DNA of 13,420 bases from an uncultured Bacteroidales bacterium (lineage in GTDB: Bacteria; Bacteroidota; Bacteroidia; Bacteroidales; UBA4417): assembly GCA_937965665.1 (NCBI GenBank), contig CALCJE010000249.1, forward strand, positions 1 through 13,420, given 5' to 3'. The translations under genes and the position numbers were made by a program. This document shows positions 1-7,310 of this stretch, one piece after another (position 1 is the first letter of the stretch; each line of letters opens with the position of its first letter). The notes below the pieces were generated by a model that saw only the letters and a program-made list of their open reading frames with translations, was not told the origin of the DNA and did no database searches.

Positions 1-711
1 GAATCCTGCAAGACAAAGTGCACCCAGTAACCAGGGCCAGGGAATACTTAAACCGGCAGCATAGTTGAGTAAAACCCACAACAAGGTGATAGCGGAAGCC
101 GGAAGTGCATAAACAGCAATGTTGGTGATGGCTCCCAGCGGACACAGGTATTTGCACCAGAATTGCCGGAAAAAGAAAGAGCCGGCAACAGCAAGCACGA
201 ATGCAGGGATCGCGTACCACAACACCACATCGCCGCTAAATCCTGTAAATCCGGCATAAAAAGGATCGAACTTACGACAGAATAATTCGCTGGCCGTAAC
301 TGTAAAGTAAAACGTGATGAACAGCAACACGTACTTGAGCAAACGCAGGATTTTATCCCAGTTTCCTTTTATGGTTATCTGCAGCCTGGCTTTACGGCCC
401 AGCACCCCCATCCATTCGGTAAAAGTTCCTATGGGACAAATATAGCTGCAAAATAATTTGCTGAAGAGGACAACTGCCAGCAGCAGGGTAATTCCCAGCG
501 CAATCTGAACTGTAGTCATGGAACATGCCAGCGAGTGTGTTGAAAAATAGCTTGCCAGCGATTGCATACCACCAAACGGGCAGTAGGCTTCAAAATCCGG
601 AATGTAATTGCGGTCGAACCATGGCCGGGTAAGCATATAGATCAGTAGTGCGAAAATCCCCCATTGAAGGGTAATACGATAATAATTTAGCGGTGATTTT
701 TTATTAGCCAT
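1..711 (-). CDS. 4Fe-4S binding membrane protein (NapH/CcoG-like polyferredoxin), C-terminus cut by window edge
   Basis: The frame is open for 237 codons from ATG at 711 to the left edge without a stop, so the C-terminus is missing. The protein starts MANKKSPLNYYR and has several hydrophobic membrane segments (about residues 15-30, 65-87, 118-137, 158-181, 200-220). Cysteines sit in the pattern of membrane ferredoxins: C44 in YCPFGG, C88 and C92 in CSYICPIG, C145 in FCRKFDPF, and C186 and C190 in CKYLCPLG. The two CxxxCPxG motifs are the hallmark of the NapH/RdxA/CcoG type 4Fe-4S family, which passes electrons at the cytoplasmic membrane to periplasmic or assembly partners. The exact partner cannot be named, because the downstream genes lie outside the window. 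The upstream region carries a Fur/PerR-like palindrome, which would suit an iron-sulfur protein. No other in-frame ATG was found in the roughly 70 nt upstream of this start. Confidence 0.85.
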   Translation of the reverse strand, partial: MANKKSPLNYYRITLQWGIFALLIYMLTRPWFDRNYIPDFEAYCPFGGMQSLASYFSTHSLACSMTTVQIALGITLLLAVVLFSKLFCSYICPIGTFTEWMGVLGRKARLQITIKGNWDKILRLLKYVLLFITFYFTVTASELFCRKFDPFYAGFTGFSGDVVLWYAIPAFVLAVAGSFFFRQFWCKYLCPLGAITNIAVYALPASAITLLWVLLNYAAGLSIPWPWLLGALCLAGF

Positions 712-753
712 AGTTGTATTACTGGTATGATGTGAAAATTTAATATGCTGCGA

Positions 754-772
754 ATGTATTAAATGAATACAT
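754..772. promoter_or_regulatory. 7-5-7 inverted repeat, operator-like
   Basis: ATGTATT and AATACAT form a perfect 7-bp inverted repeat around a 5-nt spacer (AAATG), centred about 52 nt upstream of the start of the minus-strand 4Fe-4S gene. It could be a regulator site or chance in AT-rich DNA. It is not a terminator, as it has no GC stem and no T-tract. Confidence 0.3.
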
Positions 773-794
773 ATGTTAGGGGTTTGTATTTAAT

Positions 795-809
795 TTAGAA
801 TAATTCTAA
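795..809. promoter_or_regulatory. Fur/PerR-like box, perfect 15-bp palindrome
   Basis: TTAGAATAATTCTAA is a perfect 7-1-7 inverted repeat. It matches the PerR box consensus TTATAATNATTATAA at all but one symmetric pair (G/C in place of T/A) and has the same 7-1-7 architecture as Fur boxes. It lies in the divergent region, 84 nt before the 4Fe-4S protein start and 128 nt before the start of the plus-strand EEP-fold gene, so it could control either. That it binds a Fur-family protein is inferred from the consensus only. Confidence 0.5.
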
Positions 810-862
810 CTGCACTGGCCGGAATGCGGCCTGAACATCGCGAATATTCACTGATAAAGCTG

Positions 863-870
863 TATCTTTG
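863..870 (+). promoter_or_regulatory. Bacteroidota -7 promoter box for the EEP-fold gene
   Basis: TATCTTTG matches the Bacteroidota -7 consensus TAnnTTTG. Transcription would start near 876 and give a leader of about 60 nt before ATG 938. No TTG/TTTG -33 element is seen at the usual distance. The surrounding 17 bases are almost identical to those around the box at 8038-8045. Confidence 0.5.
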
Positions 871-937
871 AATGCAGATGATTACCCGGAATGTGAATTC
901 CCGGGAATAGGTTTTGTGTGAAACTTAAAAGCCTTGT

Positions 938-2005
938 ATGAAAATTACCTACTGCACTTTATGGGTGTTGTTCATTTTGCTGGTATCGGCAGTCCCGGGT
1001 TACACACAACAGGGTGCGAAAAAAGCAGTATTTAAGGAAGCCGGCGACGAAAGGAAAGCAGAGAATGAGCTTCGGGTGATGTTCTATAACGTGGAAAATA
1101 TGTTCGATCCGGCCGAGGACAGCACCAAATCTGACGACGAATACCAGCCCGACGGAATGCGGGGCTGGAATTACAGCCGGCTGAAGCATAAGCAGGTAAA
1201 TGTAGCGAAGGTCGCCCTTGCGGTTGGTGGATGGGAGCCACCCGGACTTATTGGCTTGTGCGAGGTTGAAAACAGGCGGGTGCTCAATGGGCTGATTTAC
1301 GATACCCCGCTTAAAAATTTCGGGTACAAGTTGGTGCATTACGAGTCGCCCGACCCGCGCGGGATTGATGTTGCTTTGCTTTACCGGCCTGATAAATTTA
1401 AAGTGTTATACAGCAGGCCTGTAAATATTCATTTTCCCTTCGACACAGCATCGCGTACCCGCGATGTACTTTATGTGAAGGGAATAGCCTGCAGGCGCGA
1501 CACCATGCATATTTTCGTGAATCACTGGCCTTCAAAATTTGGAGGAGCCATGGAAACTATTCCCAAACGTAATTTTGTTGCTTCGGTTTTGCGCACATTG
1601 GCCGATTCGCTGTTGTTGGCCAATGCAAATGCTAAAATATTGATCATGGGCGACCTGAACGAAACTCCGGCCGAAGAAGGAGTGAGCCAGGTATTAAAAG
1701 CCAAAATGGATTCAGTTAACCTGGCACCCAACGATTTGTATAATATGCTTACTGGGGCCGGTTTATCATGGAAAAAAGGAACAATCAAATTCCGCGAAGA
1801 ATGGGAAACCATTGATCATATGATTGTTTCCGTTCCCCTGCTTAAGAATACAACTCCACATAGCCTGCATATTTTTGATGCCCCGTTTTTACTGATGGAC
1901 GATGAGGCATGGTTTGGTAAAAAACCGTTCCGAACGTATTATGGTGCTAAATATATTGGCGGATTCAGCGACCACCTGCCGGTTTATATGGATTTTAAAT
2001 TTTAA
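938..2005 (+). CDS. secreted endonuclease/exonuclease/phosphatase (EEP) family protein
   Basis: A 355-aa protein with an N-terminal signal peptide (hydrophobic core residues 7-20, likely cleavage after Gly21-Tyr-Thr or nearby). The mature part has the ordered motifs of the DNase I-like EEP fold: NVENMFD (51-57), CEVEN with the metal-binding Glu (108-112), RGIDVALLY (141-149), NHWPS with the catalytic His (195-199), MGDLNETP (237-244) and the C-terminal SDHLP (344-348). All the catalytic positions I can identify are present, so it should be an active metal-dependent phosphodiesterase or nuclease outside the cytoplasm. The family covers nucleases, sphingomyelinases and phosphatases, and the substrate cannot be read from sequence. 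The downstream DUF192 gene starts 59 nt after its stop with no promoter box or terminator between, so the two are probably co-transcribed. Confidence 0.9.
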   Translation: MKITYCTLWVLFILLVSAVPGYTQQGAKKAVFKEAGDERKAENELRVMFYNVENMFDPAEDSTKSDDEYQPDGMRGWNYSRLKHKQVNVAKVALAVGGWEPPGLIGLCEVENRRVLNGLIYDTPLKNFGYKLVHYESPDPRGIDVALLYRPDKFKVLYSRPVNIHFPFDTASRTRDVLYVKGIACRRDTMHIFVNHWPSKFGGAMETIPKRNFVASVLRTLADSLLLANANAKILIMGDLNETPAEEGVSQVLKAKMDSVNLAPNDLYNMLTGAGLSWKKGTIKFREEWETIDHMIVSVPLLKNTTPHSLHIFDAPFLLMDDEAWFGKKPFRTYYGAKYIGGFSDHLPVYMDFKF

Positions 2006-2064
2006 CTTCGCGGCATCATCTGTTCAACAGGTCTTCGTAATTCTCAAAAAATCAAATTGAATCA

Positions 2065-2604
2065 ATGAAACGAAAAATTTCCCTCTACAACATCATCATA
2101 GCAATAATTCTCCTGCTGATCATAATCATTAGCACTATGGTAATTTTTATTAATCCGGTTAAAAAACCGGTTCGTAAATACTCCGAAACCGACTATGCCC
2201 AGCCTATAACGGATGCAAAACCGGTTTTTCGCAAGGACGGAGAACTGAGGTTTGTGGATGGAAAAACCACCAAAGTAATTACGACTATTGATATCGAAAT
2301 AGCTGATAATGACGCCGAACGTGCGCAAGGCCTCATGTACCGCGATTCGATGCCCGAAAATGCTGGAATGCTTTTCCTGATGGAAACCGAGGAGCCACAG
2401 GCTTTCTGGATGAAAAACACAATTCTCTCGCTGGATATCATGTTCGTGAATGCTGACAGAAGAATAGTGAGCATTCACAAAAACTGTAAACCCTATTCGC
2501 TCGACCAGATCGAATCAGGTAAACCAGCCATGTACGTGGTTGAGGTAAATGCCGGTTACGCCGACAGGCACGGGCTGAAAACAGGGGATTTGATTTCATT
2601 CTGA
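2065..2604 (+). CDS. DUF192 family protein, membrane-anchored
   Basis: A 179-aa protein with one very hydrophobic N-terminal segment (residues 9-29, rich in Ile), probably an uncleaved anchor or signal peptide, then a linker and a DUF192 domain from about residue 70 to the end. Family hallmarks are visible: ERAQGLMYRDSM (85-96), GMLF (101-104), FWMKNT (114-119), LDIMFV (123-128), then a PAMYVVEV stretch and a closing GLKTGDLISF. DUF192 proteins are small, mostly exported beta-rich proteins of unknown biochemical role, common in Bacteroidota and halophilic archaea. It follows the secreted EEP protein in the same direction and is probably in one transcript with it. No enzymatic function is claimed. 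Confidence 0.88.
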   Translation: MKRKISLYNIIIAIILLLIIIISTMVIFINPVKKPVRKYSETDYAQPITDAKPVFRKDGELRFVDGKTTKVITTIDIEIADNDAERAQGLMYRDSMPENAGMLFLMETEEPQAFWMKNTILSLDIMFVNADRRIVSIHKNCKPYSLDQIESGKPAMYVVEVNAGYADRHGLKTGDLISF

Positions 2605-2632
2605 AACCAGTCCTTAGAAAAGCACACAGGGT

Positions 2633-2659
2633 ACAGTGCATAGTGCACTGTGCATAGTG
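2633..2659. repeat. short inverted and direct repeat in convergent gap
   Basis: ACAGTGC (2633-2639) and GCACTGT (2645-2651) form a perfect 7-5-7 inverted repeat, overlapped by two direct copies of GTGCATAGTG (2636-2645 and 2650-2659). It is followed by other short-period text (TTAG/TTAGCAAATTAG around 2661-2676, and a run of GCACA/GCACATA units at about 2705-2740). The gap lies between the convergent DUF192 and comEC genes. The hairpin has no T-tract, so I do not call it a terminator. Confidence 0.5.
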
Positions 2660-2792
2660 GTTAGTTAGCAAATTAGAAACTGATGCACAGATAGCACCAA
2701 GCCTTGCACAAAACACAAAGCACATAGCACACAGCACAACACCCTCCCGGCAACATCAGTAAATTGAATCCTTCGGGATGAAGATCAGCAGG

Positions 2793-4916
2793 TTATAAGC
2801 TGACTACATATGCCCCTGATTGCTTCAGGTTCCAGGCTCTGAGTCCTGCTTTCCTGAACTCAGCCATCCATTTTTCAGCTTTGTAATACGAATTTGAGCC
2901 ATCCAGCAGAATCAGCCCTGGTTCGTATAATTTCTGAAGATCAGCAATCCTCAGCCTGGGATTTCCGCGTATCCACAGGTAATCAACCGCCAGTTTCTTT
3001 ATGTTTCCACGAACCTGTGGCAGGCTGTCGATAATGGCAATTCGCTTATTGTGAAAAATGAGATTCCTTCCAAGGGTAATTAAAAGTCCATTAGATGTAA
3101 AATATTTAGCGTGTCCGCCAGCCAAAGTGTCAATAGCTGAAACAGATAATGCCTGTATTCCGTAAAGTGTCCTGGAGCCATCAATCTGGAACTTCATGGC
3201 TTTGTTGTCGGAAATCAGGATTGAATCCGCAATTAACACCTGTTCGTTCCCATGGATAAAACCAAGTGCCGATTGTTTTCCGGCTGCATAAAAGATTATT
3301 TTCTGTTGCTCCCGGCGATTTAATTCGGTGAAGGAAAAACAAACCGTAAGTGCAAGTACCAGGCTGAGTGAAACAAAAACCAGGGATTTCCGCTGGTAAT
3401 ACAGCCAAAGGCCAACAAATGTTATAACCAGGTAAATGAGGATAGTTTCCTTTGCAAAAATGGAAGTAACAGGTAATACTGAATGCGGCAAATGCTCAAT
3501 AAAACTGACTGAATAGTTGAGCGCATAAAGCAGGTAGTTGGTAAGAATACCAAAAAACGAACTGATTACTGGGACGAGAGAAGATGCCAGCACTGCCACC
3601 CCTGAATAAATAGCCAGGAACGACAAGGGAATGGCAACCAGGTTAGCCGGGATAAAGTAAGCCGGGAACTGGTGAAAATAAAGCATGGCCAACGGCGCAG
3701 TTGCAACCTGGGCGGCAATAGAAACGGCTATTAATCCCCATATATATTCAGCTATCCTGTTCCTGGGATTCCAAAGGTTAGCAATTGGTTTATTAATAAA
3801 AACAATACCAAGAATGGCGATATAAGAAAGCTGGAAACCGACATTATTTATCATTAGCGGATCGATAAGTAAAAGCACCAGGGCCGAAACAGCCAGCGAA
3901 TTGATGATATGCACATAGCGGTTGCTGGCATTGCCCAGCGAAATAAATGTAAACATAACCGCCGACCTCATCACCGAAGGCGACATACCGGTTAGCAGTG
4001 CATAGGCCCAGATGGTAAAAAGTATGATGGCTGTTTTAAAATATAACTGCCAGCCATTTTTCTTCATAAATCCGAGCAAAAAGCTGATGATGATAAAAAT
4101 TACGCCTACATGCAAACCGGATACGCTCAGTATATGCATTACACCTGTGCCCGAATATGCCTGAAGCGTTTCGTTATCCAGCATATCGCTCTGGCCCATA
4201 ATAAGGGCTGCCGCAACTGCAAACTCGCGTCCTTTAAGCCCGTTTGCTCCAAGTATGGATACGAATTTATCGGAAACCTGGTGGGCGGTGCTTACCAGGC
4301 TGAAGCCTTTTGGATTCTCAAGCACTTTCCAGCTCCGGGTGCTAAGGTACACCTGGTGGTAAACATTATTGGTGGCCATATATTTCCGGTAATCGAAGGC
4401 TCCCGGGTTCTGCGGGCCACTGATCGTCTGAATATTTCCGGAGAAAACGATGAGACTTCCTTCCTCAGGTGGTTGATGTAACGAGTCTTTAGCCAGGTAG
4501 GTGAGTACCCGTCCTTCGGCAGGTACAAAACCAGGGCCTTTCCTGATTCCTTTTACCCTGAGTATCGTTTTATAGCTGTGTTCTTTTTCCTGTGCCGGCT
4601 CCTGAACCCGGGCAATAAAGGTCCCATTTTGACTGGTGTGTGAAAAATGATCCGGTCGCAGAATCTCCTGATGAAGCAACACCAGGTTATATCCACTTAC
4701 AAACAGAAATAAGCTGGCCAGCAATCCAAAAGCCCGGGTTTGAAGAAAACGGGCATTGGGCAGCTGAATAAAAGCTGATGCAAGAGTAAGCGCCAGCAAG
4801 CACAACCAGATGTAAACCGGAATTTCGATGGTTGCAGATACCGCCGTGCACATGACAATACCAGCCATAAATGGCAGCAATAATCTCACCATGGGAAACA
4901 GGTGCCGGTATTGCAT
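2793..4916 (-). CDS. comEC: ComEC/Rec2 family competence protein (DNA channel), degenerate C-terminal domain
   Basis: A 707-aa polytopic membrane protein. The N-terminus (VRLLLPFMAGIV, residues 10-21) and early helices are followed by a soluble DUF4131-type section (about 90-200, with NPGAFDYRKYM), then the Competence domain with HILSVSGLHVG (261-271), MSPSVMRSAVMFT and many helices to about residue 525. The last ~170 residues are soluble. In ComEC this protein forms the channel that brings single-stranded DNA through the inner membrane. The C-terminal part lacks the HxHxDH motif of metallo-beta-lactamase nucleases and looks like the reduced version usual in Bacteroidota. Met1 (4916) is kept, though Met9 (4892) is a possible start: a -7 box at 4935-4942 would leave only about a 12-nt leader for Met1. 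The gene stands alone between a terminator and a convergent gap. Confidence 0.88.
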   Translation of the reverse strand: MQYRHLFPMVRLLLPFMAGIVMCTAVSATIEIPVYIWLCLLALTLASAFIQLPNARFLQTRAFGLLASLFLFVSGYNLVLLHQEILRPDHFSHTSQNGTFIARVQEPAQEKEHSYKTILRVKGIRKGPGFVPAEGRVLTYLAKDSLHQPPEEGSLIVFSGNIQTISGPQNPGAFDYRKYMATNNVYHQVYLSTRSWKVLENPKGFSLVSTAHQVSDKFVSILGANGLKGREFAVAAALIMGQSDMLDNETLQAYSGTGVMHILSVSGLHVGVIFIIISFLLGFMKKNGWQLYFKTAIILFTIWAYALLTGMSPSVMRSAVMFTFISLGNASNRYVHIINSLAVSALVLLLIDPLMINNVGFQLSYIAILGIVFINKPIANLWNPRNRIAEYIWGLIAVSIAAQVATAPLAMLYFHQFPAYFIPANLVAIPLSFLAIYSGVAVLASSLVPVISSFFGILTNYLLYALNYSVSFIEHLPHSVLPVTSIFAKETILIYLVITFVGLWLYYQRKSLVFVSLSLVLALTVCFSFTELNRREQQKIIFYAAGKQSALGFIHGNEQVLIADSILISDNKAMKFQIDGSRTLYGIQALSVSAIDTLAGGHAKYFTSNGLLITLGRNLIFHNKRIAIIDSLPQVRGNIKKLAVDYLWIRGNPRLRIADLQKLYEPGLILLDGSNSYYKAEKWMAEFRKAGLRAWNLKQSGAYVVSL

Positions 4917-4934
4917 ACAATGCGATGTTTATCC

Positions 4935-4942
4935 CAAAGTTA
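4935..4942 (-). promoter_or_regulatory. Bacteroidota -7 promoter box for comEC
   Basis: Read on the minus strand this is TAACTTTG, a full match to TAnnTTTG. The predicted transcript start is near 4929, only about 13 nt before ATG 4916. No TTG -33 element is visible at 17-23 nt. It lies downstream of the lpxB terminator, so comEC is probably its own unit. Confidence 0.5.
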
Positions 4943-4995
4943 TAAATAATTGTTGCTGAATCTATTCGCAGATGCTATAAAATGCTGGAATACTT

Positions 4996-5030
4996 TAAAA
5001 TAAAAACCCGGGATATTAAAAATACCCGGG
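4996..5030 (-). terminator. rho-independent terminator of the DUF502-surE-lpxB operon
   Basis: On the minus strand a CCCGGG/CCCGGG stem (5025-5030 and 5007-5012) with a 12-nt A/T loop is followed by TTTTTATTTTA (5006-4996). The stem is only 6 bp but all G-C, and the T-tract appears on the minus side only. It begins 37 nt past the lpxB stop and precedes the comEC promoter. Confidence 0.7.
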
Positions 5031-5066
5031 CTTGCAGTAAGCATTCAATGCGCAATGGAGTTACTT

Positions 5067-6191
5067 CTATATAGTTTTTTCCCGCAGGTTTTCAACCATA
5101 AGGGCTGCTGCCCGGGCTGAGGCTCCGGCAGAGCCTACCTTTTCCCTCAGTTCTTTATAATCATCAAGCATCTTGCTTCGTGCCGCGCCATCGGGCAATA
5201 TCAGTGCCAGCTCGCGGCTTAATGCTTCGGGTGTAAAATTAAATTGTATAAGTTCGGGTACGGCTTTACGGTCGAGGATAAGGTTTACCAATGAAATAAA
5301 TTTTACCCGCACCACCAGCCCGGCCGCTAATGCCGAAACCAAGCTGAAGCGGTAACAAACTACTTCGGGAACGCCCAGCATGGCGGTTTCGAGGGTAACT
5401 GTGCCTGATTTCACGGCTGCAGCCCTGGCTACCCGTAAGAGGTCGTAAGTTCGGCTATGAATAACTTTTACCGGGTAGTTTTTTATCAGCCTGGTATAAA
5501 AGCTTTCGGGTATGCTGGCAACACCGGCTATTACAAACTGGTAATCACTGAACCGTTCTGTTATTTTAAGCATGGGCGGCAGTATGCGCTTCAACTCCTG
5601 TTTGCGGCTTCCGGGAACAATGGCAATGATGGGTTTGTCGCTTAGCCCGTTTGCCTTCCTGAAATCACCTTCATCGATCTTTGCATTTAAATCAATGGAA
5701 TCGGGTAGGGGATGGCCGGTAAACTCCGCTTTGTACCCGTAGCTTTTATGGAAGTCGACTTCAAAAGGCATTACTACAAAAGTGAGGTCGGTGTAGCGGT
5801 GAAGTTTGTGGATACGGTGTTTTTTCCACGCCCATATCTGCGGAGCGATATAATAAAAAACCTTAAACCCGTTGGTTTTGGCAAATTCAGCTATACGCAT
5901 GTTAAAACCCGGGTAGTCGACCAGTATCACAGCGTCGGGCTTCCATTCCAGGATATCCTTTTTGCAGAACCGGATGTTGCGAAAAATGGTCCTGATGTTG
6001 AGTATAACTTCAGTAAAGCCCATAAAAGCAAGTTCGTGGTAATGTTTTACCACCGTGCCGCCGGCCGCCTCCATCTGTTCTCCTCCCCAGCAACGAAATT
6101 CAGCCTCAGTATCGCTGTTTCTGATTCCACGCATCAGTTTCGAAGCATGTAAATCGCCCGATGCTTCTCCTGCAATGATATAATACTTCAT
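5067..6191 (-). CDS. lpxB: lipid-A-disaccharide synthase (GT19)
   Basis: A 374-aa protein, the usual LpxB length. It joins UDP-2,3-diacylglucosamine and lipid X to make the beta-1,6-linked disaccharide 1-phosphate of lipid A, at the inner face of the cytoplasmic membrane. Motifs in order: AGEASGDLH (7-15), MGFTEV (57-62), DYPGFN with the conserved Asp92 (92-97, matching E. coli D98), YYIAPQIWAWK (113-123), FTGHPL (157-162), PGSRKQE with Arg196 (193-199) and SGTVTLE (262-268). All key residues are intact. It is last in a four-gene operon, 17 nt after the small membrane protein gene, and is followed by a terminator. It shows that the organism makes lipid A. Confidence 0.97.
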   Translation of the reverse strand: MKYYIIAGEASGDLHASKLMRGIRNSDTEAEFRCWGGEQMEAAGGTVVKHYHELAFMGFTEVILNIRTIFRNIRFCKKDILEWKPDAVILVDYPGFNMRIAEFAKTNGFKVFYYIAPQIWAWKKHRIHKLHRYTDLTFVVMPFEVDFHKSYGYKAEFTGHPLPDSIDLNAKIDEGDFRKANGLSDKPIIAIVPGSRKQELKRILPPMLKITERFSDYQFVIAGVASIPESFYTRLIKNYPVKVIHSRTYDLLRVARAAAVKSGTVTLETAMLGVPEVVCYRFSLVSALAAGLVVRVKFISLVNLILDRKAVPELIQFNFTPEALSRELALILPDGAARSKMLDDYKELREKVGSAGASARAAALMVENLREKTI

Positions 6192-6208
6192 TTGGATGTT
6201 TTCAGTTT

Positions 6209-6520
6209 TTAAAATGGAAGCACAAAATTGCTGTTGGCCAGGAAAATAAAAAATACGGCTACCAATGCAAAAGTTACTACCAGTATTCCTTTGCCGGTGT
6301 TTTCAAGTTTAAGTTTTCTGATATAGTACCGCATTACAATCAGGTTAACAGCAAGTCCCAGCAGGAACATATCAGCCATTCGTACGCGGGTAAAAATGTG
6401 AAAACTCAACTGAATCAATCGTGTAAGTACCGCAAAAATAAGGGCCGCCGGCACAGGGATTATAAGCCCGATAATAGCTCCTGTAAGAAAATTATTGCTT
6501 TTCAGCCACGTTTTTATCAT
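6209..6520 (-). CDS. small three-TM membrane protein between surE and lpxB
   Basis: A 103-aa protein of unknown function. Three hydrophobic helices are seen at about residues 12-33, 49-66 and 78-96, separated by basic loops (RVR at 45-47; RKLK at 68-71). No catalytic motif or named domain was recognised. It lies in an operon, 14 nt after the surE stop and 17 nt before the lpxB start. The tight spacing and moderate codon-like composition support a real gene rather than a chance frame. From memory, small membrane proteins between surE and lpxB are seen in other Bacteroidota, which suggests a role near lipid A synthesis, but this is inference from position only. Confidence 0.78.
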   Translation of the reverse strand: MIKTWLKSNNFLTGAIIGLIIPVPAALIFAVLTRLIQLSFHIFTRVRMADMFLLGLAVNLIVMRYYIRKLKLENTGKGILVVTFALVAVFFIFLANSNFVLPF

Positions 6521-6534
6521 TGTCCCAGGTGTAT

Positions 6535-7305
6535 CTAAAAATCTAAATCCCAGTTTTTTATTTCTCTGATCATGTGGTGAGCGGTAAGATCAATCTGCAC
6601 AGGTACTACGCTCACATAATTGTTGTTGATGGCCCAATAGTCGTTATCATCATCGGTGTCGGTGGTAATAAATTCACCTTGCAGCCAGTAATAATCGCGT
6701 TGATGCGGATCTATACGTTCGTCGAAGTTTTCTTTCCAGAATGCCTTGGCCTGCCGTGTAACCCTGATGCCGCTGATGGGGCTGCCATTCATGGCCGGGA
6801 TGTTTACATTCAGGCATATGCCATCGGGTAAGCCATTGCGGAGTACCTGCCCGGCCAGCGAAGCAACAATTTTGCCGCAGTGGCTGAAATCGGCATCATG
6901 CGTGTAATCGTTCAGCGAAAAACCGATTGACGGGACGTTTTCCATAGCGCCTTCAATAACAGCTGCCATGGTGCCCGAATACAGTATATTGATGGATGCA
7001 TTGCTCCCGTGGTTGATGCCCGAAACAATCAGGTCGGGTTTGCCACGAAGTATAACTTTTTCGCCTAGTTTCACGCAATCTGCCGGGGTGCCGTTACAGC
7101 TGTATTCGCTGTACGAAGCGGTTTTGGTAATGGTGTGGATGCGCAAAGGCGATTGTATGGTAACTGCATGCCCCATGGCCGATTGGGGCTTATCGGGTGC
7201 AATTACAACCACATTGCCCAGCGGGCGCATGGTTTCAATCAGGTAACGAATTCCGGGGGCATGTATCCCGTCGTCGTTGGTAATGAGTATAGTTGGTTTT
7301 TTCAT
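6535..7305 (-). CDS. surE: 5'/3'-nucleotidase SurE
   Basis: A 256-aa protein of usual SurE length. SurE is a cytoplasmic divalent-metal phosphatase that removes phosphate from nucleoside 5'- and 3'-monophosphates and short polyphosphates, linked to stationary-phase survival. Metal ligands and signature are visible: ITNDDGIHAPG with Asp11 and Asp12 (8-18), APDKPQSAMGH with Ser42 (36-46), NGTPADCVKLG (71-81) and SGINHGSN with Asn98 (95-102), then YSGTMAAVIEGA. All four metal-binding residues of the family are present. It starts 5 nt after the stop of the DUF502 gene and is followed 14 nt later by the small membrane protein gene, so it is the second gene of an operon ending in lpxB. Confidence 0.97.
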   Translation of the reverse strand: MKKPTILITNDDGIHAPGIRYLIETMRPLGNVVVIAPDKPQSAMGHAVTIQSPLRIHTITKTASYSEYSCNGTPADCVKLGEKVILRGKPDLIVSGINHGSNASINILYSGTMAAVIEGAMENVPSIGFSLNDYTHDADFSHCGKIVASLAGQVLRNGLPDGICLNVNIPAMNGSPISGIRVTRQAKAFWKENFDERIDPHQRDYYWLQGEFITTDTDDDNDYWAINNNYVSVVPVQIDLTAHHMIREIKNWDLDF

Positions 7306-7310
7306 AATTC

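Noticed and set aside
897..908. ATTCCCGGGAAT 12-bp palindrome in the EEP gene leader
   Set aside because: It is perfect but short, has no loop for an RNA hairpin, and resembles no known operator I can name.
2020..2030. CTGTTCAACAG palindrome between the EEP and DUF192 genes
   Set aside because: A 5-1-5 dyad is too short to stand out and has no promoter context.
2062..2478. Minus-strand frames opposite the DUF192 gene
   Set aside because: The plus-strand DUF192 protein has clear family motifs; the antisense products have none.
5712..6152. Plus-strand open frame of 146 codons, and others at 9602-10039 and 4110-4481
   Set aside because: They are antisense shadows of lpxB, the S9 peptidase and comEC; no domain or own leader is seen.
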